The notes below the pieces were generated by a model. That model ran no database searches. It saw nothing but the letters and a program-made list of their open reading frames with translations, and was not told the origin of the DNA. A DNA stretch of 64,000 nt, taken from Clavelina lepadiformis. Taxonomy: Eukaryota; Chordata; Ascidiacea; Aplousobranchia; Clavelinidae. The DNA is taken from positions 20,405,501-20,469,500 of the forward strand of contig NC_135245.1 in the NCBI RefSeq assembly GCF_947623445.1, read 5' to 3'. Shown one piece after another: positions 50,564 through 63,120 of this stretch (position 1 is its first letter; the number at the start of each line of letters is the position of its first letter). The position numbers and the translations under genes are program-made.

Positions 50564-50867
50564 TTTTGTTCTTGTTTTTCTTCACAAAACAGCAAACTAA
50601 GATACAAACCTGCAATAGACAACAGATAACGTGTAATTGTTTCCTTACTGTAAGTACGTTCGAGAAACACTAAAAATGCTGTGATCGATCCGTCTCTATC
50701 GAACATCCTGAGATCATGCAAATGATGATTGGGTCACCAAGTTTCTTTTACTTCGATAAATACTCGTGGTTATTTGCGTTTGCGCTCAACCGTATTACTT
50801 CCCCCCGGGTCCATCACAAAGTGAAGCAAATCTGATTTGGATGGGACTGGGTGGTGTTGCTTACGCC
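50564..50867. other. 5' leader of G
   Basis: Proximal upstream region of calmodulin-like G up to a piggyBac-type insertion. No motif is distinctive. Confidence 0.4.
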
Positions 50868-51429
50868 TTAACCCTATCCTAACCAGGCTCGCGAGTTTAC
50901 TAAAAAACTAGGTGTGGCCGACCCCGCACACACATTTTCAATCGTTAATTACTAGAAAACTATACGTCGTAAACTGATCGGATTTTGACAGGTTAGTAGA
51001 AAAATCATCTGGCTTCCTGTATACATCATAATTGTAAAACTAAAGAAAGTGAATTTAGTGTAAATTAAGTATTTCTAAAAGTGACACATTTCTAGAAATT
51101 CTTCTTGTTACGCCGCGCCCCCGCTGTGCGGAAAACCAGCTGACCGCGAGAAGAGAACGAAAGAGAATAGTTAGTCGAGTTATTGGTGCGTAAATGAGTA
51201 ATACGCTTCAATGCGGAGAGCAGAGCAAAGCAGAGGAAAATTATGAAAATATCGCAATATCTTAAAAATTACAAAATCCAACTTTATCAAACAAACATGG
51301 ACAGATAGCTGAACATTTTTTAGGAAAAGTCACCAAATTTCAAGTTTCTACAGCAAACAATGCAACTGTACGTCACGTTTTGCTATGACAGTGTGCGGGA
51401 GAAGCCAAGCCTAGTTAGAATAGGGTTAA
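50868..51429. mobile_element. piggyBac-type MITE, copy 2
   Basis: 562 bp including both TTAA sites, the same length as copy 1 and highly similar throughout. The ends are TTAA-CCCTATCCTAACCAGGCT and AGCCTAGTTAGAATAGGG-TTAA, and here the inverted repeat is nearly perfect. Inserted upstream of calmodulin-like G. Non-coding. Confidence 0.87.
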
Positions 51430-53692
51430 CTATTGACCAGGTTCGGCGCAGAACCATCTTTTGGGAATAGACTTGCAGCAAATCTTCTTAAATGCAAATA
51501 TCTTGGCCCGAGCAGAGAAGCAAAACATCAATTAATGTCACGGTTTTCATTAAATATTCATGCGATTTGAGCCTGACTGACAAAACGAAATTAACTTTGA
51601 CTGAGAGCCCCGGATAATCAAGTCGCACGACAGCGCGCGAGCAATGAGCCGCTAGAACCAATCCCATGCGAAACTGAAATCTCATATTTTGCTTTATTTA
51701 TGGCTGAAAGTGACAAGCACCATTATACTATAAAAAAATATTATCTTTGTCTCAAACGTTTAAATCGTAATCGGAGCAATGAACCCAGATGACCGATATG
51801 CATCAAATTAACGCGGTGTCTTCGCTGAAACATAACATTGCTTCAATTTCCTTGTTTAAATGTTAACTTATCCAAACGCCACGTACAAAGCTCAATCTTT
51901 TCCACGCATAACTAAAACCTTTATCTGTAAAACTGACTGTTAATGTTTCTTTTCCTTCCCCTTCCCTAATATTAGAATAACATAAATATTTTATGAAAAA
52001 TCTCATTTTGAATATTGTATTGCTGCATTTCCTAAGCGCCCCATTTTCATTCATAAAAATTATTGTAAACCAAGTCTGGAAATATAGTTAGCCCCTAAAC
52101 CTTAACCTGCCTAAGTCTAAGGCCCCACCACGTTTGTACCGATTCTCATGTTGGTTTTATGTCATAACTGCCGCCACCACCGTCATAATAAATGACAATT
52201 TTGAGATATAATTTTGACACTAATTGCTTCACTACTAAATAGAAGGGGATTAACCTACTCACTGACGACATCTTTTTTGGATGAAGTCTGATCAGATGAG
52301 CGTCATTGTGGCTCTATATGTGTTTGACAACTTTCTCTCTGGTCTGCATTCTATCTTCTGTGCTGCAGTCAGCGGTGAGGACGCATATATAGGCCCAGCG
52401 CACAATAAATAATAACAACTGCTAAAAAAGTCGATATCGGTTGCAGCGCACAGCGGCAGAGATAATAATTAATCCGACTCGCAGTGAATGAGTTTGACAA
52501 GTTACACGGCTGCCCAGCTGTTCATGTTCCATGTGATTGCCACAACCCGAGCTGACCAGTAAACAGATTAAGACTCGTCACAAGTAGGTCGACGCCGGCG
52601 ATGGATAAATGGGTCAAGCTCGCCCATGACAATGATTGGACGAAAAGTAATTAGGAATTCTCTTTACTAAATTAATGCACCAATAAAGTGACTACGTCAT
52701 CAAACTGCATATGTTCATGTTCCCTGCGCTGGCACAACCTGCCACCTTGAATATTTCATGACAAACGTTTGCCCAATAACAAACAATATCGCGGTCACGC
52801 ATTCAGTTCATGACGCCATATGAGCGAAGGCAGCCGCCATCAGGTAAAACAAATAAATCAGATAAATTTCTGCTTTCCATTAAAGATGAAATAATACCAG
52901 CCCATCACGTCATTTATTGCCGGTGGGTAGATTTTAAATTTATTCATAATCAATAGTTAACACGGTAGGCATGGTAAGCATGTTGGCAGTAGCCAATGTG
53001 AAATGACGTAACAAAGCTTGTGAAACAATGAGGTGGTGTGCCACTACCAGCTGTAGTGTTTAGTGAAAATAGAACACCCTATGTCACCGTTTTATCAGAA
53101 CAAATTGTACTTTCAAAGCTATTTTGTCAGTTTATTTTTAAACCAAAATTCAAAATCTGAACGTAAAAGACCATGACTCAAATCTATCCTGTAATTTAAA
53201 TTTAACACCAACTATTCATACAGTCTTACTCCTCTAACTAAATCACTTTAATCCTATGGCAAGGTTCGCTATTAACTATGCAAGGCACGACAGCATAGCC
53301 TATGGAGTTAAATATTTTACAACAGAATTGTTTCTTATATCACGCTGGTAAGTCACGCAGTCAGTTGTAAAAGTTATAAATTATTTCATTTTTTGTTTTG
53401 CTGAAGTGACGCAATAAGCACAACCGGTGCAACAATAGACATCTTTATAAAGAACTGTCCAACAGGTTTCCAACTAACTTCAGTCCCGGAGCAAAATGAA
53501 TAGAATTGGAATTGATTGGAATTGTTCATTCTGACTGGATCGCAATTCTCGTTTTAATCAATAGCTTTGTGTATATTCCCCGTTCAGTAACTGTAGTAAG
53601 TTCTAATCACTTGGAGCAGAAGCGTAACACAGGTAATTCCGTTGAGACTTACATAACACGCATTACAGAAAAAATAAATAAAAAATTTTCCT
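51430..53692. other. Upstream region of G, with distal 5' block 2
   Basis: No gene. About 52720-53060 is a diverged copy of distal 5' block 2 (CATTTATTGCCGGTGGGTAG, GTTAACACGGTAGGCATGG), and presumably marks the distal end of the G unit. The remainder is not recognised. Confidence 0.5.
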
Positions 53693-53846
53693 TTTCAGTT
53701 AAGCATCGGCAATTACTATCACTAAGACCAGCATGGATATAAATGTAAATTTGTAAAATTCAAAACTGGCAAATCGTTGGAATGGGGACAGGAGCGATTG
53801 CAGCACTTTCTGACGTCACAATGCAGAATTGAATATGAAATATCGC
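53693..53846 (-). repeat. 3'UTR block of gene H (proximal half only)
   Basis: About 150 nt from the stop codon of H to TTTTCAGTTAAGCATCGG. It is nearly identical to the B, F and G blocks over its length, although the coding sequence of H is strongly diverged. Confidence 0.8.
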
Positions 53847-55028
53847 TCACTTGGCTTTCATCATTCTGATGAATTCTGGAATATCATGACATCATATATT
53901 GTTGCGTGCAAAAAAAAGAACAGCTCAGATCTACCTTCACAATAAATTTTCCCCTCCTGGTCCGCGATGTCCTGAATCATTTCCTCTATTCCTGCAGCTG
54001 TTGGCTCGTCGTCAATGATCGTCATCACATGACGTAATTCAGCAGCAGTGATGTAGCCTTTGCCTTCCTAGAAACAATAAACTTCGAAGCTGAACTAATA
54101 CAGCGAATTGGAGTTAGTTGGACGAACCGAACACAAGGCAGCACTTCTAAGCAAATTAACAAATATAATACGTTTAAGAAACAAGTCAAAGGCAGCAAAT
54201 CAAGCAATCTTGAGACAGGAGCAAATTTTTTCTTCTTAAATTTGCTACGACAAAACCTGATGATAAAAACTTATGTAGCACCATTACTCAATCACAATCC
54301 ATTGATTTGCACAAAACTGTGACAAACTTTACAATCTTAGTTTTGGCAACGTCATCGGCACCAAAATAACTTTACCGTATCAAATATTTTGAAGGCTTCA
54401 CGAATCTCTTCCTCACTGCTCGTGGATTTCATTCTATTCTCCATTAAATCAAGAAAATTTGGAAGGTCAACTTTCCCTTTTCCCTCAATGTCCAGCTCAT
54501 TGATCATGTCCTGTGGTGAGAAGATTCATCTCATCAACGTTGCACGTATGAGTGACGTCAAGCACGTGACCAGCACTTACCTGAAGCTCAGCATCGGTGG
54601 GGTTTTGTCCGAGCGACCTAAAGAGTCTGCCAAAATCGTTAGTTGTGATTTCGCCATCGCCGTCTTTGTCGAAAACGGAAAATGCTCTTTGAAATGCTAG
54701 AAAAATGGTAAAAAATGTTATTAATCTGAAGAAATAGACTCGATTGAAGTCAGCAAAGGAATGACTCGGTTAGGTGACAATCATGAAGTACACGGGCGAA
54801 TAATCAATTGTGATTTTATTCCGATACTATTTCAGACAAACGTTTCTTGAAAGTTAAACAAAATTGTATTTACCACTCATTTGCTCATCTGGTAACCGGC
54901 CACCAACCTGTAAAGGAATTGGAGTAGTGAAAGATACGAGCAATTTGTTTAACTTGCGAGTTATCATCGAGCAAGTTAAACAATTTTATCATAGATTCAC
55001 TCACCGATTTAGTTTCTCGGTTTTGCAT
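53847..55028 (-). CDS. Calmodulin-like H (6 exons, highly diverged, moved start)
   Basis: Exons: 55028-55005, 54907-54874, 54696-54581, 54510-54376, 54067-53935 and 53875-53847, giving 156 aa in frame. The ATG next to the first donor in the other copies is TCG here. An upstream ATG created in the former leader gives MQNRETKS, in phase with exon 2 ([11 protein letters not shown], one codon longer than in the others). EF1 [12 protein letters not shown] ends in Asp. EF2 [12 protein letters not shown] lacks acidic positions and Glu12. EF3 [12 protein letters not shown] has Lys at position 5. EF4 [14 protein letters not shown] carries the same one-codon loss as G. Helices are also diverged, but [18 protein letters not shown] and [10 protein letters not shown] show the origin. 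All splice sites are canonical, so it is probably a functional, poorly calcium-binding relative. Confidence 0.82.
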
Positions 55029-56452
55029 TTTCACAACAGCTTACAACTTAAGTGAACAACTTACGAAAGTTGCAATATTGGTGCAAAAGAACAGAAATAT
55101 GCGCCTCAGATTTCGACACAATTGTTTGTGGTTACAATTGATTTACGACTTAAAAGTATTTTTCCAAATCTTGTTTCTCTTGGCGAATTGGCGCAAGCAA
55201 GCAAAGACTGCAAACCAAATACAATGATAAGTGCGACCAGAATCCAACAGTCACCAAACTTGTACAACTACTGATGCGAGAAAAAAACTCGGAATTAAAC
55301 ACGCACTAAAACAGACCACTGCTGGAAATCAGCTAAAGGTTGTTTCTAAATTTAAGTTCGCTGCTTTATCAACCGGACTTCCCTGATTAATACCGTTCGT
55401 TGCACTCAGCCTGGAGTGCGGGTGAACTGGAACAATAGACCGACAAGATACAAGTTGCATGGTCACCTACACAATTACCTGTGTTGCCTTTCTACTTCAA
55501 GTCATCGCGCTAAGAGCTGTAGATTGGTCTCGAAACTAAACTTAAGTTCCTGAAGTACCATATGCCAGGAACGTAATTACTAATGCGTGGGTCACCAGGC
55601 AATTGCCCACCGCAACTAAGTAAAAGGGAAATGTCCACAGATGACAAAAAGGTGAAATTTTAACAAACCTGAAAATATGTGCTGTGTTTTCTTCGAGCGT
55701 TTATTCCAGTGTTTGTTTTCCGCTCTTGATTGTGGTGAGCCACAGATATAGATCTAGAGTGGTATTACAGCTCTGGAAGGTGCAGCTCTGATGCATAAAA
55801 GTATTTGCCTGAGGGGCTCCTGCGTATAATTCAGGAACGCAGTCCGCTAGAGGGCATCAGCAACGACAGGGTGAGTATTTCTTCCTGTAATGACGTCATC
55901 AAGATTGAGAGCTTGAAGAAGTAAAGTTTGTTTTGGAAAGAACATCAACCTGACACTGTGTCGAGTGCAAGACTGCGACCAAGACATGCAGCTTTTCCAT
56001 GGCATTGTGACATAACAAAGCTCTCTGGTAAAATAAGTTCTACCATATTCTTCAGACAAACGACAACTTTCCTTTAAAATACCGCGGAGTCTCATTGGAG
56101 TTCATGTTGCTTTGATCAGTCCCACCTACTTGTCCTTCTGTCCTTAATTTTTGATCTCGCGCGCGTTGTAGGTCGTAGTCATCAAATATTAAACTTTACC
56201 CCGTGGCGCTTCTAAACCTTCCTTAAATCTTTGGCTTAACATAAAGCAAAAGGTTAACATTTTGTGTTATTAACTATTTTTATTAACTATTGTTATTAAC
56301 TATTGTTATTAACTATTGTTATTAACTATTATTCCACAAAACGTTATGAGTTTTTTTGAGTTTTTTTGAGTTTTTTAACCAATTTCGATTATAATCATTT
56401 TAACCCTCTATTTGCCACTAACTCGCAATACATTATAAAGAATGGCCTAACT
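55029..56452. other. Intergenic after gene H
   Basis: No gene recognised. A 13-15-bp tandem repeat (AACTATTGTTATT) occupies about 56270-56335, followed by three TTTTTTTGAG units to about 56380. Confidence 0.5.
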
Positions 56453-56734
56453 CAGGGGCGGGCAACTTTTTTGGTCGGCGGGCCTGATATGAGAAAATGA
56501 ACTACTTGGCGGGCCGGATTCCTGAATCGATACATTAATCGTGTATTTATCCACCTATGCAAGGAATAAATCGTATTTAATGTAAACTTTAAGTTTTAAG
56601 CATAGAGACCGAAAACAGTATTTAATGAATTTATTAACAAATAATGTATTTCAATAGCTGCTGAAGTCAAAACTGAACTGCGGAACTGTCTGCGGGCCGG
56701 ACCCGGCCCGCGGGCCGTATGTCGCCCACCCCTG
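56453..56734. mobile_element. hAT-type MITE with perfect 8-bp target duplication
   Basis: 282 bp with inverted ends CAGGGGCGGGCAACT and a right end CGCCCACCCCTG. It is flanked by exact GCCTAACT duplications (56445-56452 and 56735-56742). The interior is rich in GGGCCGG/CGGCCCGCGGGCC. CAGGGG ends plus an 8-bp duplication define hAT. It is non-coding, and the perfect duplication suggests a fairly recent insertion. Confidence 0.92.
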
Positions 56735-56742
56735 GCCTAACT

Positions 56743-59261
56743 CTACATCAAATCTGCGAAAAGTGATTCGCTGATAAGAATTTGATTTTGTTTCGACATT
56801 CATGGCATTTATTCTGTGAATTAAAATGCTTTGAAAGCACCATCTGACGGTCGGCGGGAGATTGTTAGTTTTATAGTTTTTTATGTTTAGTTTTGACAAA
56901 AATTTTTGAAATTATGCTTCAAACTATTGCAGTTGTCATAAATGTTTAAACTAAGTGAAATTCGATTCAACAAAACGTTTCCCATTTTTGGCGCAAACGA
57001 AAAGTTACATCTAATTGATCTGCTAATACCCCATGATTTGACAATCTTTATAAAATCTAAACCGCTATCACGGACAAACTTTGAAGCTACCGACGATACA
57101 CCTTGAAAGGTGTCAATAATATTTCCGCAATATTTGTCCTGGAATAGACGGAACGGACGTTTACAATTTTATTAAACAATAAATAATCCCATTGTTTAGT
57201 GTTAGACGACAAATTAAGAAAACTGAAAATATCGAAATAATAGGGACATAGCAATATTTTTACAAATTATCTGTTTTGTCTGCAATGGATAAAACGTGCA
57301 GATAATTTTGGGAGTTATTTTCATGTCGGTTCGTCTCTTCCTTGTCTTGATAAACATGAGTACCGGCACGAGTTTATTTAGTATGAATTTAGCGTAAACA
57401 CAATTTGCAAACACGCCGTAAATAATTGCTATGTACAGGTAGTTCTCCAAAAACTTTTAAATTAAGTTTAACAAACAACGCATTTGTTGTAGTTGTTGAT
57501 ACGACTGATTTATATCATATGCACAAGTATTTGTCTATCCTGATGCCACAAATTGTACAAAACGATGGTTGGTTGGGATCGCATAACCGCTGTATGGAGA
57601 GACGTGTACGGGCATGACGATGTTGATTGTTTTAGGTTGGCCTAAAGCCAAAGGCTTTTAGTCTTTCTTTTAGAACTCCTTGACTATTTTATCTTTGACT
57701 CCGTCGCATAAGCTATCTCTGATTGTTTCTTTAAGTCAGCACAACATTTATAAAGTCTAAATTCTTATATTTTCCAAAATATAGTCATAGTCACATCAGA
57801 AACAATTTAATATCCATTTTCTAATCCGAATAGAGCTATCACTTGAATTGAATGATGAACAAGCCAGAAGGGAAAAAGAGAGCGGTTTGAACCCTAAGTT
57901 TTTATATCGCTATATCAGCCAATCAGCAACTTAAATTTAAGATTTGACTCTGCTGAGCCAACGGCAACAGTTAGATAAATATGACCGGTTTCTTTCCCTG
58001 ACTCATCTACCCGGCCATTCACCGGTTTCTTTACCTCACCCGTCGTGTGCCTTTGGCGTTATAATGACAATATTATTTCACTCTAGGCGGCGTTAATGAA
58101 AGATTTTTTCTAAACCTCGAAATGCGATGGTTCTATGAGTTTGCCTGAGGCCGAAGCCTTCTGCGCTTTGAAGGAAAACTGCGCGTGCGTTCGTCTGAAG
58201 TCATGAAGTCAAAGTGAATGCGGCGTCTTACCGCGTGAATGGACGTGAAAGCCCTTATATCGATAGATATGGTTTGAATCAGTCCAGTTATGACATCACA
58301 TTAACAAACATGAAAACGAATTTCTTTAGGATTGAAAATTTTACTAACTAGTTTCCATTTTGCCAAAGTAGAATTCGCCAACGGATTCACGAAAGCGGTT
58401 CTGTAAGTTTATTTTTGCTTCAAAATGTAAGTTCTATGATTACCATGATTAACAGCGGAGAATGTTTAATTAAAGCTGCCAAAAGAGATTTTTTGTTTTC
58501 ATGCGAGAAAAATTAATCTCAGCGTTTAAGTCAAGAAACAAGATGAATTTGAAGCACCATTCTTACATTTTAATTTTATTAAGTAAATTTGATGAAATGA
58601 ATTTTCTCCGCCAACAAGTAAGACAATAGAATATTGTACTACGCTAATTTATTCATTTACTGCAGTTGCGTGCTATTACGCAGCTCTACAAAATAAATTC
58701 ACAAACAATTGGTTAGATCATTGTAGTTACATATCAGTCAGTCTGTGTTTAAAGATGATTTATAAGTAAACGAAGGAGTAACCAGGAACACTTTAAACAC
58801 GTTCAAAGTTGCTGTTTGGAAAACTAAACCATAGCCAAGCAATCATGGTATGCCAACTTGATATTTATTAAGCTAGCAGACAATGTATGCTATGTGTCTG
58901 CTTATGTCAATACGAAAAATTAAGAGTTGTGTGCGGTGCTGGGGAAAGACATTGATGATGATTATTATCAAACCAATAATCACATTAATGTTTGTGACAT
59001 CACCATAGGAGACAGGTTTAAGCAGGACACATTTCAGCCGGTACAAGACCCAACAATATTCAGACAGGCCTAGATTTATTAAGGACGCTTACGATAGGCT
59101 AGCTACCTTACCTAAACTCTTCTGGCAATCCAAAAAAGAAATAAAAATTGTAGGCTAACGTGCAAACCAGCATTATTCAATCGTATCATTATGTATTCAT
59201 GGCATATTTCAGCTAATCAAATGCTTCGTGTGTTGCCAGCTTTGCTTTTATTGTAATAAAC
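56743..59261. other. Upstream region of TRAPPC11
   Basis: No other gene is recognised. A possible splice acceptor (TGTGTTGCCAG at about 59230-59240) just before the TRAPPC11 ATG would fit a 5'UTR intron or trans-splicing, but no donor or leader was identified. The core promoter was not identifiable. Confidence 0.4.
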
Positions 59262-62200
59262 ATGGCAAGTGCTGTAGATCTACCTCCAGAGTTAAGCTGC
59301 CGACCGATGCCATTTGTGGTGCTTACTGGTCTTGATGTAACTTACAATGCTGTGCACAAATCCATCTGGGATGCTTTCAGCAATAATCGACGGAATGAAA
59401 GGTTGCAAATTTCATTTTCCTGTCTCCCAGGAGACCACACATACCCACAATCAAAGGCCAAGCGATCATCTTACGACTGGTACATCCCGAAAGGTTTGCT
59501 CAAGACAGGTTGGTTGAAGAAACATTTGAGCCAAGTCCCAGCTGTCGTCGTTGTTTTCTTTGAGCTTGATTGGGACGACGGGGCATGGCGGGAGCAGTAC
59601 CTCGCTTGTGCTTCAAGAGTGCAGGTTGTACGAACAAGCCTGCATGGAAGAACAACAAAAGTTGCCGTCGTACTAATTCAGAAAAGCTCTCCCCTGCCAC
59701 CTGGTGAGGACTTGATTGCAGCAGAACGAGCAGCTGCACTGTGCAGCGCATGCGATTTATCGGCCAAATCGTTGTTCGTGCTCCCACACACTGACCACTT
59801 ACTCGGTTATATAACACGCCTTGAGAGTGCTTTCTACGAACTTGCTCAAGCTTACTACCACACGGAGTGCCGCCGAGTAAAAGCACACAAGGAATTTTTG
59901 AATAAAACAACCCACCAACTGCTGTTCCCGAGACACCAGTTCAAAATTGCTTTCTTTAACGAACAGATGCAGGAAAGTGCAACGGCCTTGAAGCATTACC
60001 ACCAGTGCTACAATCACATACACGAGCTGCGTCTTCACGACACAAACAACCTGGAACTGAAGATGGTTGGAGGTTTTGTCAACTACAAGATTTGTCGTCT
60101 CTGCTTTCTCAGTTTAAGTGCCCCTGTCGATGCCATCAGTCAATTTCAACGACATGTTGAACTATTCAAACCTTTATGTGGCAACAATGAGCTTCTTTTT
60201 GAGCACAGTGCGTGGCTGAGCAAACAATTTCTTGTGTTTGGGGATCTATTCAACGAAGCGATTCAGTCTGAAAACCTCACGGCAGTGCAAACCCAGCATC
60301 CTGGATTTTATTATCAGCAAGCAGCGTGTTACGCTCTGCTGCGGAAAAAGTTGGCTCATTCTTTATGCAGGCCAGTTTCTAATCAGCCCTATCCGGCAAA
60401 TGATCCTCTGGAAAGTGAATCCCTTGAATATTACGGTCAACGGCCATGGCGTCAGAGTCATCAACGAATAGATCTCTCTGATACGTCGAGGGAAAAGGAA
60501 GGAATCCTGGCTTTGAAATTGAGAGAAGCAAAGTTTGACCATTCCTGGCAGATCATTCCCCTGCTCAGCTCTGCCGTGGCACTGTTCAAAAAATTTCCTT
60601 GTCCCAGACTCAAGCGATATTTGACCATTCAGATGGCAAAGGAGTATCGTTTCGCCAAGGATTTTTCAAAGGCAATAGCACTTCTGCAAAAAGCCAAATC
60701 TCAATACCAAAGTGGAAGGTGGTGCCATATTTTCACTCAGTTGCTTGCATTGTTGCTCGATTGTGCATATTGCACAGCTGATGTGAACCTTTATTGCGCA
60801 TTTTCATCGGAACTTTTGGGTCGTTATTCACAGATCACAATTGATGAAAAGACAAAGATTCAGGAAAATTTAATCAGTATCATCAGTGGGAAAGTACCAA
60901 AGCGAATTGTGATTGACAAGGCTTACGTTGGTGAAGTCAGACCTGAAGACCATGACCCGAACCAGGCACACGAAGTGTGGAAAGAAGCGTTAGATAAACC
61001 CGCTATCCATACCTCAGTTGATGTTGTTGATCTTGTTCCTTTCATTGAATGTAAAGTCCTCTTCAGCCAGGAGCAATATCCTCTCGATTCCTGCGCATTG
61101 ATCCACCTCCACAGCATCCTCTTTGCCCCACAGCCGGTTCAAGTGTCAGAGTTGACGATCAGCTTCAACCACAGTGTCTATGACATCACCAAATCCTTTG
61201 CTGGTGATGAATTTCGGCTTGAACCATGGAAAGTGAAATCTCATTCTTTTGAATTTCCTTTTCACAGGTCCGATGTACTCAAGTCCATTGAAGTTGAGAA
61301 ACTTACTTTGAGTGTATTCTCAAGCACTGGCTCACTCACCCTCAAGTGGCCTGGCTCAAAACTTGAGCAAGTTGCATTTGACATACCCTCATGCCCTCGA
61401 AATGTTCAAGCTTCTTGTACAAAGTGGTCTGCCATTCCATCTCGTAGGTGCACTACAGCCACGGAGCGAGCATGTCAGCTGCAGGTTGATGTCAAACACA
61501 TGGCTCCTGCGTTAGTTGGCGAGGTTTTTCCAATGCAAGTCTGCATTTTTTCAAAAGAATCAGACGGTATCTTGGCTGAGAACGTAACTGTTCTTGCTTC
61601 TCTTGAGCCGAGCTTACATCAGGAGGAGGAATTATTCCAGGATACTTGCGTCTCTCTTACTGCTTACGAGTTGAGTGAATGCAATTCTAAGACAGCCGAG
61701 TTGAAGTTTGGCGACTTACACCCTGGCGAGGAGCTTGAAAGAGTGATTTATGTGAAAGCGAACACTCACGGAACGTTGAAGTTTACCTTCCAAACCTCGT
61801 ACAGTGTGAGGGATGTCGCGATTTTCTCATGCATCGATTCTTTAAAGCAACTAAAAACAATGACTTGTTCCAGTTCAGCGAGCACAGAAGTGTCATTCGA
61901 CGTCCTCCCACCCTTCAAAATTGCCAGTCATGTGACCTCAAAGAACTTTGAAACAGCTTCATCGATTGTCTACAACAAACCGTTCTTTGTGCTGACAACC
62001 CTGACGCTTGGCAGTAATTGGCCGATTCAGATATTTTCAACTCAAACAACTCTTCCGTCCGAGAGCGGTTTCTCTGTGATCGGAGGAGCAGAAGGTTTAA
62101 ATGGTGTCTTATACAAGGACGAGTCGCTTACTGATTGTTTGAACGTCATCTGCAACAACTCAACAGATAGACATGTCGACAACACTTCTGTTGGATACTT

Positions 62201-62645
62201 CAAGGTGGAGTGGCAGAGACTGGATAAGTTTGGTGACGTCCCGAGGGTCTTAACGACACTGAAACTACCCAATGTGACAGCAAAGTTGGTGCCATTGCAT
62301 GTCAATGCATCGTTACCATCGTTCGCTGTTTTAAGGGAAGCGTTTCAAATATCCTTCTCCATCGAAAACCAGAGCAATGAGTCAAGGCTTGTGGAGATCC
62401 AGTACCTTTCCTCTGACGCCTTCATGTTTGCTGGCCCAAAACAGACCAATAACTTTCTTTCCCCATTCTCCACCCACTCCCTTACTTTCAACATCATTCC
62501 GTTAGCATTGGGATATCAGACCCTGCCCCACTTGCGCATTATGATGTCACACTCACATGCATCCGTAGATGGAAAATTTGAAGATGTTGATCTTTTGTCG
62601 CTTCCAACACATTTGATTGTGAAACCTGCCCAATATAATGATTAG
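59262..62645 (+). CDS. TRAPPC11: TRAPP complex subunit 11 (foie gras), intronless
   Basis: Subunit of the TRAPPIII tethering complex, acting in ER-to-Golgi traffic, autophagy and protein glycosylation. One uninterrupted frame of 1127 aa, close to human (about 1133 aa), from ATG 59262. It starts with the family region LPPELSCRPMPFVVLTGLDV. It has a WYIPKGLLKTGWLKKHL block at about 73-89 and a predicted foie gras domain at about 255-525, including GGFVNYKICRLCFL, FYYQQAACYALLRK and HSWQIIPLLSSAVALF. Gryzun-type beta-rich repeats run from about 590 to the end. The frame shows no break. The absence of introns over 3.4 kb contrasts with the spliced genes to its left; human TRAPPC11 has about 30 exons. 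The next gene, VPS45, is 475 bp downstream on the same strand. Confidence 0.97.
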   Translation: MASAVDLPPELSCRPMPFVVLTGLDVTYNAVHKSIWDAFSNNRRNERLQISFSCLPGDHTYPQSKAKRSSYDWYIPKGLLKTGWLKKHLSQVPAVVVVFFELDWDDGAWREQYLACASRVQVVRTSLHGRTTKVAVVLIQKSSPLPPGEDLIAAERAAALCSACDLSAKSLFVLPHTDHLLGYITRLESAFYELAQAYYHTECRRVKAHKEFLNKTTHQLLFPRHQFKIAFFNEQMQESATALKHYHQCYNHIHELRLHDTNNLELKMVGGFVNYKICRLCFLSLSAPVDAISQFQRHVELFKPLCGNNELLFEHSAWLSKQFLVFGDLFNEAIQSENLTAVQTQHPGFYYQQAACYALLRKKLAHSLCRPVSNQPYPANDPLESESLEYYGQRPWRQSHQRIDLSDTSREKEGILALKLREAKFDHSWQIIPLLSSAVALFKKFPCPRLKRYLTIQMAKEYRFAKDFSKAIALLQKAKSQYQSGRWCHIFTQLLALLLDCAYCTADVNLYCAFSSELLGRYSQITIDEKTKIQENLISIISGKVPKRIVIDKAYVGEVRPEDHDPNQAHEVWKEALDKPAIHTSVDVVDLVPFIECKVLFSQEQYPLDSCALIHLHSILFAPQPVQVSELTISFNHSVYDITKSFAGDEFRLEPWKVKSHSFEFPFHRSDVLKSIEVEKLTLSVFSSTGSLTLKWPGSKLEQVAFDIPSCPRNVQASCTKWSAIPSRRCTTATERACQLQVDVKHMAPALVGEVFPMQVCIFSKESDGILAENVTVLASLEPSLHQEEELFQDTCVSLTAYELSECNSKTAELKFGDLHPGEELERVIYVKANTHGTLKFTFQTSYSVRDVAIFSCIDSLKQLKTMTCSSSASTEVSFDVLPPFKIASHVTSKNFETASSIVYNKPFFVLTTLTLGSNWPIQIFSTQTTLPSESGFSVIGGAEGLNGVLYKDESLTDCLNVICNNSTDRHVDNTSVGYFKVEWQRLDKFGDVPRVLTTLKLPNVTAKLVPLHVNASLPSFAVLREAFQISFSIENQSNESRLVEIQYLSSDAFMFAGPKQTNNFLSPFSTHSLTFNIIPLALGYQTLPHLRIMMSHSHASVDGKFEDVDLLSLPTHLIVKPAQYND

Positions 62646-63120
62646 GAGAATATTTTCAAATTTGCCTGTGTAAGAAGTAGTCTTGATTGCTGTATATTTA
62701 CCACACAAGTTTATTTCGTTAATTCTGTGATTACAAAAAAATTTTGGCTGTTTATGTCTGGTTAAGAAACGTTTCAATTTGCTATGAATGCATTTGTGAT
62801 TTACATAATATGCCTTGTTGTTATATTATATGCTGCCTCTGGCGCTTTGTGTATCTCCGCCCCTTTTATGGACGGGCTATGTTGGAGGTTGATTGCATCG
62901 TGTAGAACTTGTATTGATTATTTGTACATATAATGAATTGTGCAATAAGCTGATGATTTTATGACCTTAAATGTGATTTGTCATTGTTAATTGCTTGTCG
63001 TACCACGCTTGTCGTGTCTTGTAGCGGATGGGTCAGGCAAAGAAATGCATAGGCAGTGAAGTTCTTAATTTTGTTGCTATTTAATTTTTCTGAATATTTT
63101 CCAGGTGGTTAGGTTTAAAA
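62646..63120. other. TRAPPC11-VPS45 intergenic region
   Basis: It must contain the 3'UTR of TRAPPC11 and the leader of VPS45. No standard AATAAA stands out; ATAATGAATTGTGCAATAAG near 62929-62950 is the nearest candidate. A good splice acceptor (TTTTTCTGAATATTTTCCAG) ends at 63104, 16 bases before the VPS45 ATG. This is compatible with a 5'UTR intron or with a trans-spliced leader. Confidence 0.5.
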
